The notes beneath the pieces are model-generated. The model was not told the origin of the DNA. It saw only the letters and a program-made list of their open reading frames with translations, and made no database searches. A stretch of 64,000 nucleotides of DNA from an uncultured Slackia sp. (lineage in GTDB: Bacteria; Actinomycetota; Coriobacteriia; Coriobacteriales; Eggerthellaceae): contig NZ_CAKTVX010000002.1 of assembly GCF_934630525.1 (NCBI RefSeq), forward strand, positions 1 to 64,000. Direction: 5' to 3'. Each line of letters opens with the position of its first letter. Within the stretch, counting starts at the first letter, position 1. Below, piece by piece: positions 1 to 8,105 of this stretch. A program made the translations under genes and the position numbers.

Positions 1-135
1 CGCAACCGCACTCGGGGCATGCGCGCTCTCCTGCGGGAATCTCATGGTCGATTACCAAGGTCTCGAACTTGGAGTAGCCGATGGTCGTCTTCCCGCCGCG
101 CTTGCGGGGCTTTTTGGGAAGAGCCTCCTCGATGC
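1..135 (-). pseudogene. IS66-family transposase (TnpC) N-terminal fragment
   Basis: Read on the minus strand, this stretch is open and encodes a basic segment (PKKPRKRGGKTT) followed by a region ending in ACPECGC at the window edge. This matches the N-terminal linker and zinc-finger part of IS66 transposases, which have a helical region, a Pro/Lys/Arg-rich linker and then a CPxCG finger. The reading continues past the left edge, so the rest of the element cannot be seen. Upstream (rightward) no TnpC start or the companion genes TnpA and TnpB can be found, so it is probably a remnant or the interior of an element running out of the window. The family is recognised from motif order only. Confidence 0.6.
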
Positions 136-672
136 CGGGCTCAACAGCGTCAGGCTTGGCTGGTGCCCGTCGCCAGCGCGACGCTGCCCGTGATGGCCGC
201 CGCCCTGCCGTTCTGGCTCGCGGGCTTCTGGCGGCCCTTCGACATGAAGCTCGAGGAGTTCCTACCCCTGCTCGCCGACCACCGGCTCAACGCCCAGCAC
301 ATGCAGTAGCGCCCCTGCGGCGCCGTCATCTGGCCTGCGCCGGCGGCGAAGAGTCCCAAACAGAAGTGCGGGCAGCGCAGGAGCTTCAAGAAGAAGGGAG
401 GCGAGCTCTATGAGCCGAGCAAAGAACAAACGATAGCAAGGGCGACGCACCAGAAAGACATGTTCTCCGAAGACCTTGCCTCACTCGTACAGGGCATCCT
501 GGAAAACGGGGTCCTTCACGGCAGCGTTGACAGGAAATAGACAAGACGGGATAGGCAAGACGCGAAATAGGCAGGAATTGATGCAAATCCATTCGGGGGC
601 GACTCTTTTCCCCCGATCGTGCAATATATTAATGCTTACATATCGAGAAGAGTGAGGACCAACAGCAAAGAG
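136..672. other. gene-poor remnant region
   Basis: No convincing intact gene is present. One plus-strand frame stays open from about 136 to a TAG at 307-309 and then, in the same frame, from 310 to a TAG at about 538-540. The second part carries a Lys-rich stretch (RRSFKKKGGELYEPS) and a helical tail. This looks like a decayed gene interrupted by a stop rather than two genes, but I do not recognise the family. From about 600 the sequence becomes locally AT-rich (AATATATTAATG), which could be promoter DNA for the small gene that follows. Confidence 0.35.
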
Positions 673-780
673 ATGCAGCACATGAAGGTGTTCTTCTTTA
701 CCGCGACGGTGGCCCTTGCTGCCATCGTCGCGCTTGCAATATCGGTTATTCGGAAGGCCTCGCAGGAGCTGCGCGGTTAG
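673..780 (+). CDS. small single-pass membrane protein (hypothetical)
   Basis: A 35-residue reading frame begins MQHMKVFFFTATVALAAIVA and has one hydrophobic segment (about residues 6-25) followed by a short basic and polar tail (RKASQELRG). A second ATG three codons in is an equally good start; upstream purines (GAGTGAGGACC, AAAGAG) give only a loose ribosome binding site. AT-rich DNA upstream could hold its promoter. Without homologues a chance ORF cannot be excluded, and no function is proposed. Confidence 0.35.
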   Translation: MQHMKVFFFTATVALAAIVALAISVIRKASQELRG

Positions 781-923
781 CGAAAGGTTCCGTCGATGTC
801 TTGAGGGGTTTCGCAGCTAGCTAGGCAGACGGCCCTGCTTACGGCCTCGCGGGAGCCCCGTCGCAGGCCTCGCAGCTAGCGTCACAAGACCTCCGCCGCT
901 AGCTGCCAGCCGCCTTGTGCCGT

Positions 924-2399
924 CTACTTGCGGTACACCCCGGGCACGATGTCGAGCTGAACCTGCTCATGGAAGTACTCCAAGATGCTGTCTCTCATGG
1001 GCATGGTCTGCTTGATGGAGATGGCGCCTTCCGGGCAACGTCCGCGGCAGTAGCCGCAGCCCTGGCAGGTCTCCTGGTTCACCACCATCTTGCCGTCGCT
1101 CTCGCGGAAGTGGATGGCGTCCTGTGGGCAGTAGGAATCGGTGCAGTGGCCGCAACCCGTACACAGGTCGTGGTTCACGGTGGCGGTCCAACCGCTTGGC
1201 ATGAAGCCCCGCTTGATGTTGCGCGGCCCGTTCTTCGAAAGGTTCATGCCCACGCAGCAGCAGGGGCAGCAGAAGCATATTTCCAGGAACGAGTCCATCT
1301 GGTCGTTCCTGAAGCCCCAAATCAGCTGCTCGACCTGCACCCACAGCGATTGACAGGTAAGGCCCAGGGCAGCGGCGCGGTCCACGCGCTCGTAGGCTTC
1401 CTCCTTCGTCAGTTCCACCGCCATGCCGTGGTCCACCACCACATGCCCGCCAAGGTTCAGGAACAGGCAGGCCAGGTCGTGGGGGTACGTCTGACAGTCG
1501 CCGCCGGCCCGGCACAGGCACTCCTTCATGCCGCCGATGAACTCGGCTTCGTCGATGGCCTTCTTCACCAGGTCGATGGGCAGCGTGACAGTGGCCATGT
1601 CGTGGGCGACGTTCTTGCTGACCACCTTGTTCAACGTGATGGTCTTGGGCTTGTCGGCTGCATCGGCCGACGCAGCCTGGGTGCCCGTGGTCCCCGCAGC
1701 CCCTGCCGCGGCCGCCGCCTGACCCGATGCGCTTGCAGCCTGGCCCGACGCGACCTCAGCGCCGTCCGCGCCTTCGGCCTCAAGCTGCATATGCTTGCAC
1801 GCGAACTCTTCCTGAGCATGGTGGGGGTTCTTATGCACGACGAAGTCGTTGTACTTCGCCGTTCCCGGAACGTCTTCGGGCACGTCCACGTTCAGGTTGA
1901 ACGTGAAGCCGGCCGAATACGACTTCTCGGGCGGGTCAAACATCATGGCCTTGCGGTACAGGCGGTCGCCGAACGTCCCGGGCTTGCTCAGCACCTTCGA
2001 GGCGCTCAGAATGGCGGCGAACACCTTCAGGACCACCTTCCAATTCCACTGGCGCGCAGAGGTATGCACGACCAGGAAATTGAAGAAGCCCAGGCCGTTC
2101 GGCTTGTTCCTATACACGGGGCGCTTGCCTGGGAACGAAGACTTGCGCAGGGCGCGGTCCTCGTCAAGAAACAGGACGTTGCCCTGCTCGTCGATGTTCG
2201 TGAAGAAGGCAGGCTCCTCCCCTTCTGCCGGCAGCGTGCCATCGTAGTTGCGGGCGAACGCATTCCCCTCGTCGAACCCGTATGCCTTGAGGTACGCCTC
2301 CGTGGCGTCGGCCCCCATGATCTTCAGCAAACGCTCCTTGAAAGCCTTCTGGCTTTCTTCCTGGCTTTTCGTAGAAACGGCTGCATTCGTTTCTGCCAT
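924..2399 (-). CDS. Cys-rich 4Fe-4S ferredoxin-domain protein of a redox cluster
   Basis: 491 residues starting at MAETNAAVS, preceded by the ribosome site AAGGGGG; in-frame codons further upstream lack one. Residues about 1-205 match no family I know. An Ala/Gly/Ser low-complexity linker (about 210-255) follows. Next comes a Cys-rich helical domain with ECLCRAGGDC, a PHDLACLFLNLGG stretch, LTKEEA and the cluster EICFCCPCCC, an arrangement I recall from 4Fe-4S proteins of anaerobes. The C-terminus has two classical [4Fe-4S] motifs, CTGCGHCTDSYCP and CQGCGYCRGRCP. It probably passes electrons to a partner enzyme in the cytoplasm. It is the last gene of the leftward set with the SRPBCC-like and FAD genes, so the FAD protein is the likely partner. 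Substrate unknown. Confidence 0.75.
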   Translation of the reverse strand: MAETNAAVSTKSQEESQKAFKERLLKIMGADATEAYLKAYGFDEGNAFARNYDGTLPAEGEEPAFFTNIDEQGNVLFLDEDRALRKSSFPGKRPVYRNKPNGLGFFNFLVVHTSARQWNWKVVLKVFAAILSASKVLSKPGTFGDRLYRKAMMFDPPEKSYSAGFTFNLNVDVPEDVPGTAKYNDFVVHKNPHHAQEEFACKHMQLEAEGADGAEVASGQAASASGQAAAAAGAAGTTGTQAASADAADKPKTITLNKVVSKNVAHDMATVTLPIDLVKKAIDEAEFIGGMKECLCRAGGDCQTYPHDLACLFLNLGGHVVVDHGMAVELTKEEAYERVDRAAALGLTCQSLWVQVEQLIWGFRNDQMDSFLEICFCCPCCCVGMNLSKNGPRNIKRGFMPSGWTATVNHDLCTGCGHCTDSYCPQDAIHFRESDGKMVVNQETCQGCGYCRGRCPEGAISIKQTMPMRDSILEYFHEQVQLDIVPGVYRK

Positions 2400-2561
2400 C
2401 GTCAATCCCCCTTCAATCGAAGTTATCCCAGCCCTCCGAGTTGCGCAACACGACCGTCGGCCCTGCCAGCACGGCGGTCTGCTGCAAACCTGCACTACGC
2501 GACCGCCGCCCTACCGGCTCTGCCGGCGCAGCGGCCTGCTGTAAATCCGTGGCCGCCAGCT

Positions 2562-3413
2562 TTACCGACGCGACCCGCGACGCTTGCGGGCGTCTGCCTC
2601 TGCCAAGTGCCCCATCTTGCGGGCCATCCCATGCATCATGAAGTTCGAGGGAAGGCCCCATTCCAGCGCAAGGCGGGCAACCGTCAGCTTGCTTGTGTTC
2701 TCAGGCCACCATGCCTGCAGGTAGCTGATGAAATGCGTGCCTTCGCCGCCGTTCGTCGGCTGCAGGACGAAGTTCCAGGTCCAGGCGAACCCGTTCATCC
2801 ACTTGGGACACCAGGCGATGGCCAGATCCTGCGTGGGCTTGTAGCGCGTGTCCGAATAGGTGGTTATGTACTCGTTGCGCTTCACGTCCACCACGCCCGT
2901 GCCTGCGCCGTTCTGATGGTAGTACATCCAATCGCCCGGCTGGATGGTCTGCCATTCGGGCCTGATGGTGTAGTCGTTGCGAATGTGGAACCCGAAAAGG
3001 CGCTCCAGGTGCTGGAAGCTGTAGAAGCCGGCCTTCGTCAGGTTCATCTGGGCCAGGTAAGGAAAAAGGTCGGAGGGCGCGCAGTCGAAGTCGAACGACT
3101 GGCCGCCCGTCAGGCGGATGTCCTTCTTCGCAAAAATGTCGTGGCCGGGAAGCTCCTCCTCGCACAGGCGCACCTCCTCCTTGCCGCAGGCATGCTTCAG
3201 GCCGAAGCCCAAAAGGAACGCGATGCCCACGACGGCAACCACGATCACGCCGATAAGCGTGGGCATGCCGCCGAAATAGTTGGCGCACAGGGCGACAATC
3301 GCCACCACCAAGATGATGCAGGCCCAGGTGGCAGGCCAAACGCGGGCGCGGGACTCGTCGCGCTTCTTGGCATCGGCCGCCGTCGCTGGAACACGGAAGT
3401 TCACTTGTTTCAT
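2562..3413 (-). CDS. membrane-anchored SRPBCC-like protein
   Basis: 283 residues. Two adjacent hydrophobic segments near the N-terminus (about 28-47 and 52-72) anchor the protein. The rest is soluble, with Trp/Tyr-rich strands (GDWMYYHQNGAGTG, WTWNFVLQPTNGGEGTHF) as in SRPBCC (Bet v1-like) hydrophobic-ligand-binding domains. It starts 9 bases after the stop of the FAD gene, so the two are co-transcribed. A lipid or terpenoid binding role at the membrane would suit the CrtC-like lipocalin protein across the divergent regulator, but that is inference. The 162 bases between this gene and the next one leftward contain no ORF of note. Confidence 0.6.
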   Translation of the reverse strand: MKQVNFRVPATAADAKKRDESRARVWPATWACIILVVAIVALCANYFGGMPTLIGVIVVAVVGIAFLLGFGLKHACGKEEVRLCEEELPGHDIFAKKDIRLTGGQSFDFDCAPSDLFPYLAQMNLTKAGFYSFQHLERLFGFHIRNDYTIRPEWQTIQPGDWMYYHQNGAGTGVVDVKRNEYITTYSDTRYKPTQDLAIAWCPKWMNGFAWTWNFVLQPTNGGEGTHFISYLQAWWPENTSKLTVARLALEWGLPSNFMMHGMARKMGHLAEADARKRRGSRR

Positions 3414-3422
3414 TGCAACCCC

Positions 3423-4562
3423 CTACGCCAACCCGAGGATTCTGTTCGCCGCATAGATGCCGGAGATGCAGGCGGGCTCCAGGCCAAGGCCGTTCATGTC
3501 GCCTGCAATCCAGCAGTGGTCGGCCCAGTCCTGCTTCAGCACGGTGTCGCCGTAGGTGTACAGGGCGCAGGGCCACACCTTGTATTTCAACACGTCGTAT
3601 TCCGTGAAGAAATCGCCCAGGTCGATTTCCTTACGCGTGTACACGTTGTAAAGCCCGTCGGGACGCTTGCCGATGGCAATCACGTCGAACACGTCGTCGT
3701 AGTAATGCGCGCCCGATTTCGCGATGTCCGCGTTGGGCGTGGCCTTCACCAGATAGCTGACCAGCACGGTTGGCTGGCGGATCTGGGGGATGTCAAGCAG
3801 CTTCTGGGTGACGGTTGCCGTGGTGGCCACCACCAGGTTCTCGCACGTCAGATCTTCGCCGTCGGCCGTTTTCACGTGCCACACGCCCTTCGTCTGGTGC
3901 ACCTGCTCCACCGTGGCAGTCTTCACGCGGCCGCCCAGCATCTTCGTGAATTTTTCGCCGTCAAACGTGAAGTCGCGCAGGGCAACCACGGCGCCTTGCG
4001 TCACGTTCAGGAAGTCCAGGGCGTTCAGCTGGTCCACGCGGCTTCCCGTGCAGGCGTAGGCGAACTTGTTGATGAAGTTGTCGGCCGCCTTCGCAATGCC
4101 AAGCTCGGCAATCGCGTCGCTGGCCTTCATGCGGTAATAGCGCTCGATGTTCGGGTACTTCTTGAACGCCTGAGCAACCGAATGGGTCTCGCAATACTTC
4201 TTGTATTCGGCGTATTCCGGCATGAAGGTCTTGTTCATGAAGCTGCGGAACTTCAGAAGCTGCGGAACGCCGCCAAGGAACGTGGGGCTTAGCACTTTGA
4301 ATTCCTTCTGGGGAGAGGTATGCAGCATCAAGTCGCCCAGCGAAACGGGCAAGGGGCCGTTGTCGTCAAGAATCTCCAGGCTGTGCTTGTAGTTGGCCAT
4401 GCAGAACACCGCCCCGAAGTTGCTCTTCAGCTTCGGGTCGTAGTACACCCGCCCGCCCAGGTGCTCCGTTACCAGCAAAACGTCCTGACCGTTTTCCCTC
4501 AGGCGTTTCGCGCAGCTCATGCCTGCCATGCCGCCGCCTACGACAATGGTTTTCGCGTCCAT
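3423..4562 (-). CDS. FAD-dependent oxidoreductase (amine oxidase/desaturase type)
   Basis: 379 residues. The N-terminal Rossmann motif VVGGGMAGMSCAKRLRENG binds FAD, and the C-terminus (DHCWIAGDMNGLGLEPACISG) is the second FAD contact typical of the protoporphyrinogen oxidase, phytoene desaturase and amine oxidase superfamily. The start at MDAKTIVVG is set by AAGGAG seven bases upstream; longer in-frame starts lack one. There is no export signal. It is the first gene of the leftward operon and faces a divergent TetR-family gene 140 bases away. Members of this superfamily desaturate, isomerise or oxidise lipids and amines; the neighbouring ferredoxin protein suggests reduction or isomerisation rather than O2-dependent chemistry. 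The exact substrate cannot be assigned. Confidence 0.75.
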   Translation of the reverse strand: MDAKTIVVGGGMAGMSCAKRLRENGQDVLLVTEHLGGRVYYDPKLKSNFGAVFCMANYKHSLEILDDNGPLPVSLGDLMLHTSPQKEFKVLSPTFLGGVPQLLKFRSFMNKTFMPEYAEYKKYCETHSVAQAFKKYPNIERYYRMKASDAIAELGIAKAADNFINKFAYACTGSRVDQLNALDFLNVTQGAVVALRDFTFDGEKFTKMLGGRVKTATVEQVHQTKGVWHVKTADGEDLTCENLVVATTATVTQKLLDIPQIRQPTVLVSYLVKATPNADIAKSGAHYYDDVFDVIAIGKRPDGLYNVYTRKEIDLGDFFTEYDVLKYKVWPCALYTYGDTVLKQDWADHCWIAGDMNGLGLEPACISGIYAANRILGLA

Positions 4563-4702
4563 TCGAATCTCCTTCTCTAAGAATTCGACGAACATTGTAA
4601 TTGGGCTGAAATGCGTGTTTGTACATTGGACCCCGTATCGTCTACCATGTATTCTTGCGAATATTTCTTCGCCGGTTCATCCGTTCCCAGAGAGGTGGTT
4701 GC

Positions 4703-5284
4703 ATGGTCCGCGGCGACTATACGAAGCAACGTTTCGTCGACACGTTTTTACGCATGTGCGATACGCAGAAGCTGTCGGACATCACCGTGACTTCGCTTAT
4801 TGCAGAGGCCCACACGGCGCGCCAGACCTTCTATAACCATTTCGAAGACATCAACGGCCTGGTAAGCTACATCCCCATCAACTTCATGGAGGAGTTCTGG
4901 CGCCCCGCTTACTACGTCGAAACCGTACGCGAGGCCTATTACTACGCCTACGAGCACAAAGGCTTCTTCTGCCAGCTGCCCCAGCATGCCGGGCAGAACA
5001 ATTTCCGCGACACCTTCATCGAGCATTACCGCGAGATTCTGCACCGTACGTTCGTGACCGACGACCTAAGCCCCGAGGAGCAAATCTACCGGAGCGTTGC
5101 TATCGAGCAGCTGGTGATAGGCGTTGTGGACACGTTCCTGGAATGGTGCCGGCAACAGATGTCCTGGCCGATTGACGTGCTGGTACGCGTGCAGCACGAT
5201 GCCACGCCGGCGTTCATCCGCCAGATGCAGCACGGCAATGCCGAGCCGCCTGCGATGCACCCAAGGCCGAGGGAGATTCGCTAG
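4703..5284 (+). CDS. TetR/AcrR-family transcriptional regulator
   Basis: 193 residues from the ATG preceded by GAGGTGG. Residues about 5-50 form a TetR helix-turn-helix (QRFVDTFLRMCDTQKLSDIT, then AHTARQTFYNHF). The C-terminal two thirds are helical and aromatic-rich, as expected for a ligand and dimer domain. It lies between the leftward redox genes and the rightward CrtC-like gene, so it probably represses one or both until a small hydrophobic ligand binds. Its upstream frame has other possible starts, but only this one has a good ribosome site. No operator palindrome was obvious in the 140-base divergent spacer. Confidence 0.8.
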   Translation: MVRGDYTKQRFVDTFLRMCDTQKLSDITVTSLIAEAHTARQTFYNHFEDINGLVSYIPINFMEEFWRPAYYVETVREAYYYAYEHKGFFCQLPQHAGQNNFRDTFIEHYREILHRTFVTDDLSPEEQIYRSVAIEQLVIGVVDTFLEWCRQQMSWPIDVLVRVQHDATPAFIRQMQHGNAEPPAMHPRPREIR

Positions 5285-5483
5285 GCAAGCGTCCGCCGCC
5301 CCGACAGACACGTCGGCAAGCTCCGGCCGACGCGCCCGCGCGGTTCCAGCTTGCAAAGTAGATATTCGCCCGTGAATTGTCCACGCAGGCTAGAAAGCCC
5401 GCTCGCCCTGTCTGTTGGAACGAGACCGCATCTTCCTTACTGTTTTGTATGACTCGAAACATACTGAAACAGGAGGACGTAAG

Positions 5484-6605
5484 ATGCGAACTGAACCAGC
5501 TCGACTTTGCACGACCGATGCAGACTACAAGAGATTCGGCATAGCTAAGGGAAATCCGCAGCCTTTCGAGGACGACATGCGCTCGCCGGGCGGCAAGGGG
5601 TCGTTCGAATGGTGGTACACCGACGCCAACTACGACGATGGAACCACGGTAGTGGCCATCTGGTTCACGAAGAACTACTTCGACGTCGAAGGCCCTGCGT
5701 GGCCCACGGTGGACATCGAGATCACCGAGAAAGACGGCACCCGCATCAACCACAGGATGCAGGGCCCCAAGGGCGTTCCGCTGAAGAAGTCGGGCGCCGC
5801 GTGCGATGTGAACATCGAAGGCAACACCATCCGCTACGTGGACGGCACGTACCAGCTGCACTACGACGACGGCTCCATCCAGTACGACGTGACCATGACC
5901 CCCACCATGCCCATGTGGCGCCCTGACTGCGGCATCTGGCTGTTCGGCGAAGGTTCGCGCGAGATCGAGTACGGATGGTTCGTGCCCTGCCCGACTGCAC
6001 GCATCGAAGGCAGGCTTGTGGTGGACGGCGTTGAGCGCAAGCTTACCGGCAAGGGCTACCACGACCACAACTGGGGCTACACGGGCATCCAGAACATGCT
6101 CAACCATTGGTACTGGGGCCGCGCCCAGGTGGGAGACTACACTGTCATCGCCGTACAGAACGTCGCAGAGAAGAAGTACGGCTACAAGAGCCTGCCGGTG
6201 TTCATGATTGCCAAGGACGGCAAGATCCTGAACGACGACTCGTCCTCGGTGAAAATCGAACGTTTCGAGACTCACATCAACTCCTTCACAAAGAAGTTCA
6301 TGGACGACGTGCTGGTGTACACACAGACCGTCAGCCCTGACGAGGAGTATGTGGTGAAATTCGTCCGCAAGCGCGACATCATGCCGCGCAGCCTTCTGGA
6401 GGTGGTGTCGCCGGCCAAGCGCTTCCTGGCGAAGCTGGCGCGCATGAACCCCACGTACATGCGGGTTATGGGAGACGTCACCGTGACCGTGAAGCGGAAC
6501 GGCAAGACCGACACCGTGACGCGGGAAGGCCTGTGGGAGCAGTACTTCATGGGCAGCAACAAGCTGGCCACCATCGAAGGCGTCACCTACCCCTTGAGCA
6601 ACTAA
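5484..6605 (+). CDS. CrtC/AttH lipocalin-like protein (hydroxyneurosporene synthase fold)
   Basis: 373 residues, start fixed by AGGAGG eight bases upstream. The protein has the EWWYTD motif near residue 43 and the GYHDHNWG motif near residue 192, the two hallmarks of the lipocalin-like family that includes carotenoid 1,2-hydratase (CrtC) and AttH. No signal peptide or membrane segment is visible. CrtC hydrates a double bond of an isoprenoid, so a hydratase or a hydrophobic-ligand carrier is plausible. No carotenoid genes are nearby, so carotenoid synthesis is not supported. It follows the TetR gene in the same direction after about 200 bases, and its stop overlaps the convergent stop of the truncated AbiEii gene by three bases. 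Confidence 0.7.
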   Translation: MRTEPARLCTTDADYKRFGIAKGNPQPFEDDMRSPGGKGSFEWWYTDANYDDGTTVVAIWFTKNYFDVEGPAWPTVDIEITEKDGTRINHRMQGPKGVPLKKSGAACDVNIEGNTIRYVDGTYQLHYDDGSIQYDVTMTPTMPMWRPDCGIWLFGEGSREIEYGWFVPCPTARIEGRLVVDGVERKLTGKGYHDHNWGYTGIQNMLNHWYWGRAQVGDYTVIAVQNVAEKKYGYKSLPVFMIAKDGKILNDDSSSVKIERFETHINSFTKKFMDDVLVYTQTVSPDEEYVVKFVRKRDIMPRSLLEVVSPAKRFLAKLARMNPTYMRVMGDVTVTVKRNGKTDTVTREGLWEQYFMGSNKLATIEGVTYPLSN

Positions 6606-6967
6606 CGGGAGCACGCGTTTACGAGGAAGGCGTTCGTGCACTCGATGCTGTCGGCCTTGAACCGCTCCTGCGCCGAGTTGCTGCGCGGCTCCCACGGTTC
6701 GTTCTCGCCGTAGCCCAGGAGTCGCCAATCGAGTATGAGGTCGATGTCCTCCGAGAAGCGCTCGATGAGCCCGAAGGCCTTCGACAGGCTCGTACCGCCT
6801 TTGAACACCATGGACTCGGCGAAGCCGCTTCTGTGGAAAAGGTGGTCCAGGGTGTAGCACACCCAGAAGTCCTTCTCGATGACGGCCGGCGCAAGCGCCA
6901 TCCTCTGCGCGGCGGCCTCGAAGACCAGTCTGCGCTCGCCGGTCGAGGCCCTAGCGATTCTGTCCAT
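6602..6967 (-). pseudogene. AbiEii/AbiGii nucleotidyltransferase toxin, C-terminally truncated
   Basis: 121 residues with the start of a type IV toxin: IEKDFWVCYTLDHLF, then the nucleotidyltransferase signature FKGGTSLSKAFGLIERFSEDIDLIL. AbiEii toxins are usually near 300 residues, so about the last 60 percent is absent. The frame closes at 6602-6604, exactly inside the stop codon of the convergent CrtC-like gene, which suggests a recombination junction. Its start overlaps the antitoxin gene by 17 bases, the normal AbiE layout. Whether the stub has activity is doubtful because the later catalytic motifs are gone. Confidence 0.75.
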
Positions 6968-7568
6968 GCTTCGCCTCCCATATCTTCTTCGCGGCGTCGG
7001 CGACCCAGGAGGTGAGCCCCGCCGACTCTTTCAGGAACGCGCCGGCCTGCTCTTCCGTGAGGTTGCGCGCGAGCGTTCCGATCTCCTCGTCGCCCACGTT
7101 CTCGCGTCCGAGCGCCTTGAGGGCCTGCACGATGGTGCAGGTGATCTGCGAGCAGTCGAGCAGGTCGCGGTTGGCGCGGTGCCGGAGCTCGATATCGTAC
7201 GGCCCGTACTCGTAGCGCTTGTACGGGCCGCTGCTGACGTAGACGAGCTTTGCGGGCACCTGCGTGTCGAGGCCCAGCGCATTGAGCGCCGCGTCGCCGG
7301 ACGGTGCGACGATCCACTTGTTGGCGCGGGCGACGGCGCGCACGACCTCGTCGGCGCTGGACGGCACCTCGGTGCCCATGAGCGCGCTGCGCTCCGGCAC
7401 GTAGTAGACGCCGCGGATGGCGCGGGCGACCCCTCCCTTTGCATGCAAGCGCCCGAGCGCGTTGGCGGCATTGCGTCGGCCTGCGACGTCGGAGAAGTCG
7501 GCGGCCGTGAAGGCCCTGCCGGCGCCGAAGCTCTCTATGCGCTTAGCGATGGCCTCTGCCTCTGTCAT
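6951..7568 (-). CDS. AbiEi-type antitoxin/transcriptional regulator
   Basis: 205 residues. The N-terminal winged-helix part (about 1-60) includes FTAADFSDVAGRRNAANALG, and the rest (GVYYVPERS, VSSGPYKRYEYGPYDIEL) matches AbiEi/DUF6088 antitoxins of type IV toxin-antitoxin systems. The start has an ideal AAGGAGG site. AbiEi proteins counteract AbiEii and repress their own operon by binding inverted repeats; a 10-base perfect inverted repeat sits directly upstream (7581-7614). As the toxin next to it is truncated, this antitoxin may be an orphan or may protect against related elements. Confidence 0.8.
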   Translation of the reverse strand: MTEAEAIAKRIESFGAGRAFTAADFSDVAGRRNAANALGRLHAKGGVARAIRGVYYVPERSALMGTEVPSSADEVVRAVARANKWIVAPSGDAALNALGLDTQVPAKLVYVSSGPYKRYEYGPYDIELRHRANRDLLDCSQITCTIVQALKALGRENVGDEEIGTLARNLTEEQAGAFLKESAGLTSWVADAAKKIWEAKHGQNR

Positions 7569-7580
7569 ACATTCCTCCTT

Positions 7581-7614
7581 TTTGATGAAAATAGTATATA
7601 CCTTTTTCATCAAA
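7581..7614 (-). promoter_or_regulatory. inverted-repeat operator upstream of the AbiEi gene
   Basis: TTTGATGAAA at 7581-7590 and its exact reverse complement TTTCATCAAA at 7605-7614 flank an AT-rich spacer (ATAGTATATACC) that offers a -10-like element. The right spacing before the AbiEi ribosome site and the known autorepression of AbiE operons make this a likely autoregulatory site. Confidence 0.6.
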
Positions 7615-7723
7615 TTGCCTCTGATCGCCTTGGTCGCCCACGCATCGCGCCTGCGATCCCTCGCCGCGCCGGCACGCGCGCGTGCGCCCGGAAGCGGTTG
7701 CGCCTTGCAATCGCGGCCTGGGA

Positions 7724-8104
7724 TCAGCGCCGCGACATCCCGAAGAGGTCGTCGCTGGGCCCTTTCTCGCGCGCTGAGCGCTTTCCCGATGGCGAGGCCT
7801 CGCCGAGCCCGTTGAATATCTCCATGACCAGGGCGAGCTGCCTTTGGAGGTCCCCGTCGAGCTCGTCGGCGTCGCACACGGCGAGGAGCCGCTCCGCCAG
7901 GCCCTTCATGGAGTCGCGCAGCGCCCGCTGCACCCGCGACGACGGCCTTACCGTTATCTCGGTCCCGGTCAGCCTCGCCATGATGTAGTCCTGCCTGCTC
8001 ATGCCGCTCCAGGCGGCCATGTTGGCGATCAGCTCGTACTCCTCCGGGGTGCAGCGGAACGCCATCGTCTTGCTGCGCTTGCGGGCGCTGTTCTCGCACG
8101 GCAT
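7724..8104 (-). CDS. MobC-like/ribbon-helix-helix mobilisation accessory protein
   Basis: 126 residues. The N-terminus (RSKTMAFRCTPEEYELIANM, then AWSGMSRQDYIMARL) has the strand-helix-helix pattern of MobC-type relaxosome accessory proteins, which are often annotated as plasmid mobilisation relaxosome proteins. The C-terminus is charged and probably disordered. It starts two bases beyond the integrase stop, so it is translated with the integrase module. No relaxase gene lies in the window; one may lie on the part of the island to the left or have been lost. The assignment rests on the N-terminal pattern. Confidence 0.55.
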   Translation of the reverse strand: MPCENSARKRSKTMAFRCTPEEYELIANMAAWSGMSRQDYIMARLTGTEITVRPSSRVQRALRDSMKGLAERLLAVCDADELDGDLQRQLALVMEIFNGLGEASPSGKRSAREKGPSDDLFGMSRR

Positions 8105-8105
8105 A

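Noticed and set aside
915..4292. A very long plus-strand reading frame (over 1100 codons) opposite the redox genes
   Set aside because: It is antisense to three genes with clear domains and ribosome sites; long open antisense frames are expected in high-G+C DNA. Its His/Val/Ala-rich product has no family features.
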